Of a stretch of 64,000 nt of DNA, positions 1-10,129 are shown in pieces. Source of the DNA: Acanthosepion lycidas. Taxonomy: Eukaryota > Mollusca > Cephalopoda > Sepiida > Sepiidae. The translations under genes were made by a program, and so were the position numbers. Within the stretch, counting starts at the first letter, position 1. Every line of letters starts with the position of its first letter. Location of the stretch: assembly GCA_963932145.1 (NCBI GenBank), contig OZ010593.1, positions 29,857,396-29,921,395 on the forward strand, written 5' to 3'. The notes under the pieces are model-generated. The model saw only the letters and a list, made by a program, of their open reading frames with translations. It searched no databases and was not told the origin of the DNA.

Positions 1-128
1 CGAACCATTATCCACTACTCCACCCGCACATCAAAGGTTAAAGCACCAAGTATTCCCAAACGGTCACCAATCTATATACTGACCAGGCTCGACGTTGCTT
101 AACTACAGTGATCGTACGGGGACCGGAA
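1..128 (-). mobile_element. 5S-rRNA-derived SINE, cut by window edge
   Basis: Read on the minus strand, about 40-128 matches eukaryotic 5S rRNA: the intermediate-element region around AAGCAACGTCG, then a diverged C box (GGTNNGTATATAGATTGGTGACC-like). The sequence left of it (1-39) aligns with the body of the better copies near 42.6 and 43.0 kb, so this is a SINE and not a 5S gene. The rest of the body lies outside the window. Substitutions in the C box suggest an old copy. Confidence 0.7.
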
Positions 129-1689
129 TAATAAGCATATAAGAATATTTAGAAAACTCTTCTATTTCTATCAATTCTATATGGCCTGACATTGTAGGAA
201 ATTCAGTTATCCATGTCTTTTTTTATATTAAATATCCGAACGTCCGAATCGCAAACAATAATAAAATAACAAGGAAAACATGATTTCAAGACTGTTAAGT
301 AAATCATTTGTATTTAGAAACATATGTACAGTAATTCAAAAGAGTCAAACTGAGTTAATATAGTCTCTAATTGAGTTAAAGTCCTTGGGTAGTTGGTACA
401 CAGAAAAGGTTGTAGTTTAGAAAAGATTTCTAAATAGTTGGTTCAAAGAAAAAATCTGGGGTTTAAAAGAAACTTTTAAATAGTTGCTTCACGGAAAAAA
501 GCTGTGTTTGCAAAAAGATTTTTATTGTTAGCAAAGATTCACTGGCCGTTTTTGTTGTTTTTCGTATGTAGTAGCCGACTGGCCATTGTTGTAGCTGATC
601 AGTTTGAAGTTGCTGACATGTTTTTTTTTTCAGCGCGCGATGTGGGTGAGGAAGAAAAGCGCTAAATATCAACGTCTTCATTTCGGCTTGCAGACAAACT
701 CAACTCTGCTCTTTGAAAGTCAAAATCTGTGGGTTTTTATAAAATACATTTTTCCGAAAGCAGACTCGAAAAAAGTAGGGTTTTAATTTTCTATGTTTGG
801 TTCAAATATTTCACATGGCGATGTTAATTTCTAACCAATGGACACTTTGATTTAAACGGCGTATGTTCTGGGATCTTTTTGGCGAGTTTTTAATATTGTC
901 TGTTATTGGGTAGAAAATATAGTTTGGGCGTGTTAGGGATATGGGTATGTAATTGTGTTGGAAATAAAGTTTATTTCCTCTAACAGAACGTGACCCACGC
1001 TAATCATATGAACGCTGGATTTCTTTTACTTTCTTTTACTTTAACTGTATTGTACGTATTTAAAGAAAAGAAGATTAGATTATAACAGGGACTTTAAACT
1101 AAACAACGAATTTAGTGCGCGAGCTTGTTCCAAATATTTTGACCTGGAAAATATTGTTTTATTAGAACAAATGAAAATTTATTCGGTCGAAGATGTTTTC
1201 AAAGTGTCATGATCTGTGGTTAATATACAATTGGGATGCTTCAGTCTATCACATGTTCTTACTAAATTGGCGTCGAAAACGCTCTCGTACTTCACATCTG
1301 ACAGAAATTTGACTTCATAAATACCAGCCTGATCAGGAGAGAAAAGGATTCATTAAGAAGAAAATGCATCGAGAATGCGGTAATTTCAGAATTCTTGATA
1401 ATAAACCTTAGTCCAGGACCATACATAATATCACTGATCATCGCAAATAGTAATAGCACAATGCGATGTACGAGCTACTAGAGAAAAGAAAAGAGATCTA
1501 CTCGGAGTGGACTGTTTTAAAAAGCAAAAGACGCGAACGGTTATAAAACAAATAAAATGAAATTTTATGGTATTTGGTGGTCGGATCTGATAAGGTAATA
1601 CAATTTATTGTCCCTCTTATCCCCAAAAATCACAGCGCATTTTCCAGACACACATTTTTGTCTTTGATTCAGACCTGAAAAAGTCAAAC
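129..1689. other. AT-rich intergenic DNA, no gene seen
   Basis: No reading frame of recognisable protein, no tRNA and no transposon terminus was seen here. Short frames around 460-790 have no recognisable motif. A three-copy ~46-bp tandem repeat is listed separately. The rest could be old, unrecognised repeat or unique sequence. Confidence 0.5.
385..527. repeat. 46-bp minisatellite, three diverged copies
   Basis: Units start with AGTTGGT/AGTTGGT/AGTTGCT at about 391, 436 and 482, a spacing of 45-46 bp. Each runs through an A-rich stretch, a GT-rich stretch, then GATTT/ACTTTT and AAATAG. The copies have diverged by substitution and small indels. Confidence 0.6.
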
Positions 1690-1956
1690 CACATACGTCG
1701 TCACAAAACTCTTTTCCTACAGACTACGCCACAACAATCTTTGCCTTCAACACCACGCTTACCAGTTCTACGAAACTCATCATTTGTCTCTACCTACCCT
1801 GATGATGAGTTAAGAAAGTCGAAAGCTTGGACCATATTTCTTCCGAAATGAACTTTGGGCAATTTCTGACGGAATTTCAGCTTTATCTGAGAACGATTAT
1901 TCCTAATTTAGAAAAGTCAATCAATAAAATTAATCGACACAAAATGTCTGTTGTTT

Positions 1957-1960
<4 letters not shown>
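1690..1960 (+). mobile_element. Candidate Penelope-like element terminus
   Basis: Position 1799-1824 reads CTGATGA, a short spacer, then GAAAGCTTGG. This resembles the catalytic-core order of the hammerhead ribozymes known from Penelope-like element termini. The spacer here forms at best a very weak stem II. The call is based on that motif and general resemblance only; no coding part is attached. It is old and broken if real. Confidence 0.25.
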
Positions 1961-1990
<30 letters not shown>

Positions 1991-2074
1991 TAATAATAAT
2001 AATAATAATGATAATGAATATATATGTATATATATATATATATATTACTCATTTACCTTAGATTTTAGTCCTTA

Positions 2075-2144
<70 letters not shown>

Positions 2145-2159
2145 TGTATGTATGTATAT
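1959..2159. repeat. (AAT)n followed by (TA)n and (TATG)n microsatellites
   Basis: An AAT/AATGAT run at about 1959-2016 leads into (TA)n at 2022-2044 and 2078-2130, then TATG repeats. The phrase ATTACTCATNTACCTTAGA recurs at about 2043 and 2157, so a small block was duplicated together with its TA tract. Confidence 0.9.
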
Positions 2160-2469
2160 TACTCATCTACCTTAGAATTTAGTCCTTACCGTTATTAGAA
2201 AATGTGAGCATTTCAATAATAATTGGTGGCAATTATTAATGTTGTAGTCTGTTTTTTCATGGAGTCGAACGTTTCACTCCCGGATTAGGAAACATCTTCA
2301 AACAGACCACCATTGTCATTACAAGGACATTACCACCTAGCGAAATAACAGTAAGACAAGAAAGAAAATTCTAGCCAGCTAAAAGTTAAAATTTTAGACA
2401 AATTATACAAACAGATGTAGCCTATCAGAGAAATGATTTCTGAGTCATTTCACCCGCAGCAAGGTAATA

Positions 2470-2745
2470 AGGCCACTAAGACATAAGGGGTTACTGAGTG
2501 TTAGAGATCATGAGAAAAACTAGTATTAAGGAAAGAGGATAATAAAAGAACGAGACTTAAGAAGACAGAACATGAAGATTGACATTGCATGTAAATTTTG
2601 AAGATCAAAATTGACTAGGAATCAAGAATCCGAAAGAGATTTTCACAAGTGCGTTAGAAGAAACTGTTAGCATATAACTTACATCTTGCCATTTCAACTG
2701 TAAAATGATGAAGCCTTACTGCCAATCTAGTACTGCACTTAAACT
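2470..2745 (-). mobile_element. Jockey/CR1-like LINE 3' end fragment
   Basis: Read on the minus strand, this matches the last coding part and 3' UTR of the LINE at 13.9-15.9 kb. The conserved 3' UTR block (AACCCCTTATGTCTTAGTGG form) lies at about 2475-2500. Only the tail is present, as expected of a 5'-truncated insertion, and the coding part carries many stops and indels. Confidence 0.7.
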
Positions 2746-2748
2746 CAC

Positions 2749-2779
<31 letters not shown>

Positions 2780-2780
2780 T
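2749..2780. repeat. (GATA)n microsatellite
   Basis: About seven AGAT/GATA units follow directly after the 5' boundary of the neighbouring LINE tail. Confidence 0.9.
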
Positions 2781-2820
2781 TTTGGGACGTGTGGGTAGCT
2801 AAAGCCTTTTCACCACACCC

Positions 2821-2821
<1 letters not shown>

Positions 2822-2880
<59 letters not shown>

Positions 2881-2932
2881 TATTATGAAAAGAAATTTAG
2901 TATTACCATATATATAAATATATATATGAATT

Positions 2933-2974
<42 letters not shown>
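2822..2974. repeat. (TA)n microsatellites
   Basis: TA tracts at about 2826-2875 and 2936-2974 are separated by a short AT-rich spacer. The second tract runs directly into the SINE-A tail at 2975. Confidence 0.9.
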
Positions 2975-2977
<3 letters not shown>

Positions 2978-3012
2978 CGAAATGGACAAAGTCCGACAAT
3001 TTATTTATTAAA
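2975..3012 (-). mobile_element. SINE-A 3' tail fragment
   Basis: ACGAAATGGACAAAGTCCGAC followed by AATTTATTTATTAAAGACA equals the 3' end of SINE-A read in reverse (compare 24907-24950). It joins a (TA)n tract on its 3' side, as other SINE-A copies do. Confidence 0.75.
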
Positions 3013-3020
3013 GACATTTA

Positions 3021-3022
3021 AT

Positions 3023-3058
<36 letters not shown>

Positions 3059-3189
3059 GTGTGTGTGTGTGTGTAAGATTTAAGAGTTAAGATTTAAGTA
3101 ATGGCAGATATTTTATATATAGTGCTCAATATTAAAATATTATTTATTAAAAACATTTAATTACACACACACACACATATATATATATA

Positions 3190-3220
<31 letters not shown>

Positions 3221-3300
3221 AAGATTTAAGAGTTAAGATTTAAGTAATGGCAGATATTTTATATATAGTGCTCAATATTAAAATATTAAAATAATATTAA
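3021..3300. repeat. 146-bp tandem duplication with CA/TA/TG tracts
   Basis: The block AAGATTTAAGAGTTAAG through AGTGCTCAATATTAAAATATT occurs at about 3075 and again at 3221, an offset of 146 bp. Each copy is preceded by a (CA)n-(TA)n-(GT)n tract that can fold on itself. This looks like a recent local duplication. Confidence 0.85.
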
Positions 3301-3476
3301 AAAATAGTGCGTTAAAGGTATTATATGAAAAGATTACTTAACTTTTAAATGTCAATTTTATTCCGACATCGGTGTTTCTTGGTAAAATTTCTAGTCTTCA
3401 GGGGTGATGGTTTCAATCCGCTTTTTTATTCCGTTTTTGTCGGGATAAAATTGATATTTAAACGTTATCTTTTCAT

Positions 3477-3477
<1 letters not shown>

Positions 3478-3546
<69 letters not shown>
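3478..3546. repeat. (TA)n microsatellite
   Basis: About 34 uninterrupted TA units. Reading frames across it translate as repeated Ile-Tyr and are not genes. Confidence 0.95.
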
Positions 3547-3553
<7 letters not shown>

Positions 3554-3955
3554 GGGTGGTCCATTTAGGCTAGCAACAATGAATTTGTCTAAACAAATTT
3601 TTACAACACCCGAAAAGTTTGTCCATTCAACTTTTATAATATCTTTAAATTTTCCGACTGTGATGTTTTACAAAGGGGTTAAAATTGTTAGTAAACTGTC
3701 GAATGCTCACTTTTTTATTACATTCAACTACTTTCGACTGTCACAGTCACTGTCAAGAATTGTGAGCGATCAGTATTTTAAGTAAAGTGTATTTGACTAA
3801 ATTCCGGCTTTTTTAGATTGCTAGAATTAGAATTCACACCATCGGCAACGGTCCCTTGGAAAAGTATGTATCGAGCCTTTATAAGTGTTCTTTCTTTTCA
3901 TACACACTTCAATATACGATCTTATATGGAGAAATATATTCAATTTTGTTCGTTT
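3547..3955. other. No gene seen
   Basis: AT-rich DNA with no recognisable coding motif, RNA gene or terminal repeat. Confidence 0.5.
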
Positions 3956-4194
3956 CTTTTGTATTAAAATGATTTCTACAATTTTGAGTTTTTCCTTGCA
4001 TTATCTTATATAATATTTTTGTGTTATCTTATAAAATTTGTTTTATGTTAATAGTATTTTTGTTGAGAGTAATGTACTCATCAATATGTGCACAAATTAC
4101 ATTAAATTCCGACAAGGGCCAAGGCAAGCTTACAAGATAGTGTGGTACATGTATGGTCAATGTAAGAATTTAATGTTTGTTGAGTTTTATTCTT

Positions 4195-4535
4195 GGAGAT
4201 TCTTTCTTTCATGTGCCATGTCTTTTCAAGATTTAGGCGATCATGGCTCTCCACCTCCCTCTATCCCCTGCAAATCCCAACAAGTTCCTTCCCTCTGCTT
4301 CCTCCCCCAAACTACTTGCTTAAGCCCGCTAGGTATGTCACGCTTTGTTTTCCCTTGTCTCTCTTTCACTCTATTCGACCCGTGGGTATCAGATTCTCCA
4401 GACCCTCTTTCCTTATTATGTGTCCCAGAAACTTCAGCTGCCTCTTCCTGATATTAAGTATAAGCCTTCTCCTTGTTTGCAACCTCTCTAAGATCTCATC
4501 GTTGCTCACACCCGCGGTAAAAGGACACGAGATTT
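4195..4535 (-). mobile_element. RTE-like LINE 3' coding fragment
   Basis: Read on the minus strand, this encodes the C-terminal tail of a LINE reverse-transcriptase protein. The motif RKRQLKFLGHIIRKEGLENL is visible, and the low-coordinate end corresponds to the terminal Leu-Lys-Gly-His-Gly-Thr region. The same tail recurs at eight other sites in the window. It is 5'-truncated and broken. On its upstream (high-coordinate) side it joins the ~200-bp repeat at 4536-4740. Confidence 0.75.
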
Positions 4536-4740
4536 CATAAACAAAGTTATTTTTAAATAGCGTTGATTTCTGAAGTGCTGAATTATTTGTAATTATATGA
4601 GACGTGTTAATTTTTTTAATAATAAATGATAAATCTAAAATATTTATAAGGATCGTTAAATGTGATATACCGGTGAATTTTTGTAATGACATTTTCATTT
4701 TGTTTACAATTAGGATGCAATATTAAGTTACAATAAAATA
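4536..4740. repeat. 200-bp interspersed repeat, copy 1 of 3
   Basis: Shares GGATCGTTAAATGTGATATA and flanking sequence with 5565-5770 and 5990-6240. On the minus strand a short frame reads KMSLQKFTGISHLTILINIL. I do not recognise the family; a Penelope endonuclease-region relic is possible but unproven. Confidence 0.65.
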
Positions 4741-4819
4741 ATTTAATGGTATCTATTTTCTTTCTAACAAGATATGTTAGGTTTTTCTATATAGGTTTAA
4801 ATTAAAAACACAAATCAAA

Positions 4820-5085
4820 TTAAACCAAATATATTATGAAAAATAAGCGAAAGGGCATCAGACTTCAGAGATAAATTTAAAAAAAAACTGTGAACTCTTT
4901 GTGGAGGAGAAAATAGCTATAATCATTTTCTGCCCACAACACAAATTACTAAATAAATGAACAGAACTCATCGCATAATGCAGACACGAAAACAAATTTT
5001 TACCGAGTTAATTAACAATCGAAAACTAAAAACGAACACCTTGTAAAATATCACAATAGAAATGGAAATATATGCACTATATACA
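4820..5085. repeat. Interspersed repeat also found near 36.4-36.8 kb
   Basis: The phrases AGCTATAATCA, CACAAATTACTAAATAAA, AATGCAGACA and AATATCACAA occur in the same order at 36470-36720. This indicates a dispersed repeat of at least 250 bp. Its family is not recognised. Confidence 0.5.
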
Positions 5086-5089
5086 TTGC

Positions 5090-5232
5090 AGATAATCTGG
5101 CACCTCGAGGCGGTGTAATGGATAACAAGCTTGTCTCGCTGAAACAATTACCACTGAGTTCATCCTCACTGGGTGCCCCATAGTTTCGGCTTTGTGCCAC
5201 ATCTAAGCTATGCTTAGAAATCGCTATACACC
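5090..5232 (+). mobile_element. SINE-C, tRNA-derived SINE
   Basis: The head has an A-box-like GCGGTGTAATGGATAACAAG and a B-box-like GAGTTCATCCTC about 50 bp on. The body CTTTGTGCCACATCTAAGC and GAAATC matches the second copy at 44085-44230. The D-stem and acceptor do not pair like a working tRNA, so this is a SINE head. Confidence 0.65.
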
Positions 5233-5242
5233 GCAGATAACA

Positions 5243-5322
5243 TTGGGTTGGTGCAAAAATAATGTCGCTTTCTCACACATGTTACTATGTGAGAAAACGA
5301 CATTATTTTTGCACCAACCTAA
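5243..5322. mobile_element. Mariner-type palindromic MITE (80 bp)
   Basis: The terminus TTGGGTTGGTGCAAAAATAA and its inverse at the right end fold the whole 80 bp into one hairpin. The centre includes CTCACACATG/TATGTGAG. The right flank is TA, the mariner target. It matches the copy at 29450-29529 almost exactly, so both are fairly young. Confidence 0.9.
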
Positions 5323-5564
5323 TATAACACACTTTAGACAATACGAAACCTTTAAACTTAAACAAATAAGATAAACAAAACTCCGGAAACTAATCTAAAT
5401 AAATAACGAATTCACACAATCACAAGCAAACGTAATAATAATATGTGCACAAATTGCACTAAACACCGACAAGGAACAAGTCATGCTACAGGATAGTGGG
5501 GTTAATGCATAGCCAATATAAGACTTTAATTATTGTTGAATAATGTTCTTGGAGATACATTATA

Positions 5565-5800
5565 CAAAAGGACAAGAATTCATAAACTAAGTTATTTTTA
5601 AATAGCTTCGATTTCTGAGGTGTTGGACATTTTGAATTTTTTTTAATAAACGATAAATCTAAAATATTTGTAAGGATCGTTAAATGTGATATACCGGCGA
5701 ATTTTTGTACTGACATTTTCATCTTGTTTATAATTAGGAAGCAATATTAGGTTACAATAAAATAATTTAATATTCTTCTATGTAAAAATACATTTTATTT
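5565..5800. repeat. 200-bp interspersed repeat, copy 2 of 3
   Basis: Matches 4536-4740 and 5990-6240. It is extended on the right by ATTCTTCTATGTAAAAATAC, which is also present in copy 3. Confidence 0.65.
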
Positions 5801-5837
5801 AATGCTGGTTGTTTCATTTGTAATATAATGGCTTCTA

Positions 5838-5985
5838 TCATCCACTTGCTTAAGCCCACCAGGTATGTCACTCTTTGTTTTTCCTTGTCTCTCCCTCTTT
5901 TCGACCCGTGAGTATCAGATTCTACAGACCCTCTTTCCTTATTATGTGTCCCAGAAACTTTCATCTTTGCTCACACGCTCGGTAA
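5838..5985 (-). mobile_element. RTE-like LINE 3' coding fragment
   Basis: The minus strand reads the same LINE tail as 4195-4535; GSKRGRDKEKQRVTYLVGLS is visible. It carries an internal deletion and directly abuts the third copy of the ~200-bp repeat. Confidence 0.65.
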
Positions 5986-6260
5986 AAAGACACGAGATTC
6001 CAGAAAACTAAGTTATTTTTAAATAACGTTGATTTCTGAAGTGCTGAATTATTAGTAATTATATGAGAAGTTTTAATTTTTTTTTTTATATTAAATGATA
6101 AATCTAAAATATTTGTAAGGATCGTTAAATGTGATATACCGGCGAATTTTTGTAATGACATTTTCATTTTGTTTACAATTAAGATGCAGTATTAGGTTAC
6201 AATAAAATAATTTAATATTCTCCTATGTAAAAATACATTTTATTTAATCCTGGTTGTTTC
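5986..6260. repeat. 200-bp interspersed repeat, copy 3 of 3
   Basis: Matches copies 1 and 2. As in copy 1, an RTE-like LINE tail lies immediately to the left, so LINE tail plus repeat moved or duplicated as one composite. Confidence 0.65.
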
Positions 6261-6384
6261 ATGGCTTCTAGAATTTTGTATTTTTCCTTGCATTGACTCC
6301 TATATAATATTTTAGTGTTACCTTATTAACATTTTTCGTATACTAATATTAATATTTTTTCAATCATTTCAGCTCAAGCTCAGG

Positions 6385-6925
6385 CGTTAATGTCACTAAG
6401 ACACAAGAGGTTACTGGGAGGAGAAGAGAATTAGAAAACTTTAGTAAGTAGCAATGACAATAAAAGAACGGTGCCCAGGAAGACAGAAAATGGTAATCGA
6501 AGTTGCATTTCAATTTTTGAAGATTGTAATTGGCAGGTTAGCAAAAAACCGGAAGAGTATTCCACGAGTGAGAAGAGAAAAGAAATTATTAGAACAGAAC
6601 TTCCGGTTACACCTCATTATTTCAACAGTAAAACGATGGGACCTAATAGCCAATTTAGTAGGACGCTTAAACGCAGCTCAGGTAACAAGAGGGAGAGCGT
6701 ATTAGAAAAACTTTAATGAAAATATTTATAGACAAGAAAGGGAAGCAATGTCAGAGTGGTGGGAAAGTGACTGAAGTCGTGATGCCAGGTCAGGACCGAT
6801 AACGTGACAGACCCTTCTTTGGATTTTATCGAGAATCACGAGATACATAGCCGGAGCACCAAACCACATACAGCAACAATATTCAATGCACGGTCGAATG
6901 GTAGATTTACAAAATGTGGAAGATT
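6385..6925 (-). mobile_element. Jockey/CR1-like LINE 3' fragment
   Basis: Read on the minus strand, this matches the C-terminal part of the LINE at 13.9 kb. At its 5' end a region equivalent to STIRPSMEYCCHIWSGAP is recognisable, followed by the ILDRFQRR-like and SRLQSLSH-like blocks, then the 3' UTR block (CTCTTGTGTCTTAGTGACAT) at about 6390-6410. Reading frames are broken by several stops and indels. It is a 5'-truncated insertion without an obvious poly(A). Confidence 0.8.
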
Positions 6926-7192
6926 AACGCACTAAATTTAGATAAACAACATTTGAACATCCCCAACGATGAAATAAAAATGATAAAACACTGTAGCGAA
7001 ACATATGGAGTAAAAAACACTGTAACAAAACATATGGAGTAAAAAAGTTCAAAATGATAAATAAATAATCAATTGCTGAATCCTCCTGACGAGTGGACTG
7101 AACAGTTACAAAAAGATTCGTTTACGAAACTCCGGAGATGAGGTTATGAATATAGCATCAAGCAGCTGTGACAAATTTTATATTTATATTAA

Positions 7193-7417
<225 letters not shown>

Positions 7418-7504
7418 TAAATATGCTAACTCTATCGCTGATATTAAGCACTTTTCAATAAGTACAGCGCATATACAATATGTAAACGATATATATAAAA
7501 ATTG

Positions 7505-7507
<3 letters not shown>

Positions 7508-7582
<75 letters not shown>
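7508..7582. repeat. (CA)n-(TA)n microsatellite
   Basis: About 26 CA units, then about 11 TA units. Confidence 0.95.
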
Positions 7583-8140
7583 ATGTAACTTATACTTAGG
7601 AAACATAGATCAACTAGTATTTATATTTTTCAATTACTTTCTCACTGACATTATAAATAGGATCCTATCCATGTGTTTGTAATCCCTGCCTTCAACCCCA
7701 GTATTGCTTGATTCATGCACTTATAGCCGACTGCGTCGTTTGTCTTCCACCATCGATCATCGCAGATCAGGCTAAATGTATTGGACCGGTGATGTTTTCC
7801 AGGAGAGTTGCTGCCCAGTTCTGGATTTTGTCATTGAGATTCGATCGTTTCGGTTTTCTACCCATTAAACTTTCTGGTTACGTTTGAACTTGTAAGAGAT
7901 AAATTCAAGCCAGCGTGGCTCTTCGAGTCATAGAAGCATGAAAACCATTCCACTACATCAGTATATTTAATCATGTAGTGCAATTCTTCCTTATAGAGAT
8001 GTTATTAAATAAAATACGTAACAAATGATGATTGTGTTGATCAATTTTTCTTGGAATCAAATTAAGTGTTTTATATTAGATGGAAATTCATGAATGAATT
8101 GTTCGTATCTTAATTAGCTGAAAGCTTGAATTCTTGTAGA
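7583..8140. other. No gene seen
   Basis: AT-rich sequence without recognisable coding or terminal-repeat signals. Confidence 0.5.
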
Positions 8141-8144
8141 TATG

Positions 8145-8540
8145 ATCGTTATATCAATCATTATCAAGGCTGAGACACTGATAGATAACAGTCGCTAACA
8201 TATGTTTAACCTTTTGTTGAATCAGATTGTCGTTTTGACTGTTCTATCAATCATTATCAAGGCTGAGACTGATAGATGACAGTTGCTGACATGTGTTTTA
8301 GCTTATTGTAAATCATATTGTAGTTTTAATCGTTCTATCAATCATTATTATGTGTGAGGCATTGATAAATGAATGTTTCTGACAGGTTTTACCCTATCAT
8401 GAATCATATTTCAGTTATGACCGTTCTATCAATCATTATCAGGGGTGTGGCATTGTTAGATGAATGTTGCTGACATGTTTTAGTCTATTGAGAATCTCAT
8501 TGTAGATTCGACTGTTCTATAAATCATTGTCATGGGTTAA
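8145..8540. repeat. 91-93 bp minisatellite, about 4.3 copies
   Basis: The anchor TATCAATCATTATCA recurs at about 8152, 8245, 8336, 8427 and, changed, 8518, giving spacings of 93, 91, 91 and 91 bp. Each unit also carries TGATAGATGA-like, TGCTGACATG-like and AATCATATTG-like blocks in the same order. Copies are diverged by perhaps 20 percent, so the array is old. It sits alone with no gene or transposon terminus next to it. Confidence 0.85.
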
Positions 8541-8545
8541 ATTTT

Positions 8546-9080
8546 ACCATACGTTCTGAATTTAAGATGTTATGAAATGCAAATGGACGTAATGTCACTT
8601 AGTCGATGTGCAGTTTAGATTACAAAGATTTAAGATTTATTTATGTATGTACACACGTGTGTGCGTCTATCCGTGTTTGTGTGTGTGTGATCTCTACTTT
8701 AGAATAGCTGTTTCCCGATAGACAACTGGTGTAGACTTGACTTCAATCCTTCGATTTTCAAACAGTTCAACTTTCGGCTTAGTAAATATTTACATAATTG
8801 TGATAGTATTTTTCTGGGAGTATTTGTTTCATTACAATTTGGCGCATCAGAGAATTTTAAATCTCGATGGAAATATAAAAGTAATTCCGAAAATTTCCTC
8901 TTTCACCTTATTCCTTTAAATAATTCTTATTCTCCACAATTATATCTGTCGTTTTTATCGTCTTTGTTTATTATCTTTTCCGAAATTTTATTATATTAGT
9001 GTGTTCGGAAAATAATTACGCATTTCACCTCTCTGAATTATGAATCAACCAACCAAGGCAGAATCAATGTCTGTATTTTA
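8546..9080. other. No gene seen
   Basis: AT-rich DNA with a short (GT)n stretch near 8680. A 60-residue frame at 8737-8919 has no recognisable motif. Confidence 0.5.
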
Positions 9081-9086
9081 TAAGAC

Positions 9087-9330
9087 TGCATCTTGAATTA
9101 GTTTATCATCCTTTCTATACTGCATGGTTTGTGCATATTTCTGAGATGAGCTACTGTAACTATTTACACTATTTACATCATTCGAGTTGTTGTGACCATC
9201 TTTATTGCCATATTCGCGACGTTTCGGCCGTTGTACTCTCCGACCTTCTTCAGGTGATATACGTTGGAATTTCGAACGAAACCTTTTATTTAGTCCACGG
9301 TGAGTAGATTGCTCTAGTTCCACGTGTCAT
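9087..9330 (-). mobile_element. SINE-B body fragment
   Basis: The minus strand runs from GACACGTGGAACTAGAGCAA through CCTGAAGAAGGTCGGAG, ACGGCCGAAACGTCGCG and the TCATCTCAGAAATAT tail. The hammerhead-like core (CTGAAGA, stem, GAAA) is kept at about 9225-9258. The tRNA-related head is absent. The copy is moderately diverged. Confidence 0.8.
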
Positions 9331-9359
9331 GCCTTTTTGGATATCTCAGTTACAGTTAA

Positions 9360-9800
9360 TTTCCATTTAGTAATTCATTTCTTCAAGTTTTTGAGCCCTT
9401 CACACAGGGTAGACAGCTCCGCCCTACAACCCTACAACTCACAGACACAACGTCAAGGGCCTCTCGCTGCTCGATCGCTATTTCCATCCAAATTGTTCAG
9501 AGGGACTACATTCCTTAGTTCCACCAGTTCTAGCCTTCACGGACAAAACCCGCCATGCCACACATATTGTAGCGAACCACCCTCATTCTATTTGTATTAC
9601 TATGATGACATGAATATTCCACTCAAGCAGATTTTCCCCACAATCCACCCCTCTGTGGAACCGACTCCCAAGACGGCATTTTCGATGCGCTACTTAACCT
9701 GATCAAGTCTAGTGTTAACCGTTATCTTCCCCACATATCTGCATAAACTGGGCCTCTTAATCTATAGGCTTCTACCTCGAGTAGCTCCGGAGACTTTTAC
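9360..9800 (+). mobile_element. Jockey/CR1-like LINE 3' fragment, second subfamily
   Basis: Encodes a broken C-terminal LINE segment. Blocks similar to those at 17210-17570, 45150-45390 and 59280-59640 are visible, ending in a NRYLP-like motif and then a 3' UTR with GGAGACTTTTACAGGTTG. This tail differs from the 13.9 kb LINE, so at least two related LINE subfamilies are present. Confidence 0.65.
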
Positions 9801-9844
9801 AGGTTGAAAACCATTTAATAATATAAAATAAATACTACTTCACT

Positions 9845-10085
9845 ATATGCCGTGTCTTCTTAGGACGTAGATGGTCATGGCTCTCCATAACTTCCTGTCT
9901 TTTGTAGCTCTAAATAAACTTTGTCTTTATGTTATTACTTCAAAATTCCCATCCGTTATCCATTTACTCAAGCTCACTAAGTATGTCATGCGATGCTTTC
10001 CTCTGACCCTCTTGAGTATCAGATTTTCCAAGCTCTCTTTCCACATCATGTGCCCTAGAAATTAAGTTGCTTGAAATGTCTTCTT
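9845..10085 (-). mobile_element. RTE-like LINE 3' fragment
   Basis: On the minus strand this is the same tail as 4195-4535, ending near CACGGCATATAG instead of the usual CACGGCACGT. It is diverged and 5'-truncated. Confidence 0.65.
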
Positions 10086-10129
10086 CATCTCTGAGGAGAT
10101 TGTCCATCATCACTGACATAGAGGAGGAC

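Larger units (their letters stand above)
3956..6345. repeat. Cluster of locally duplicated segments
   Basis: Several blocks recur within this stretch. The block around 3970-4050 resembles 6265-6335 (TTTTTCCTTGCATT region). The block at 4080-4200 resembles 5441-5560 (ATGTGCACAAATTNCA region). A ~200-bp block occurs at 4536-4740, 5565-5770 and 5990-6240. The order suggests repeated duplication or insertion of one composite element. No intact gene is present. Confidence 0.6.
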
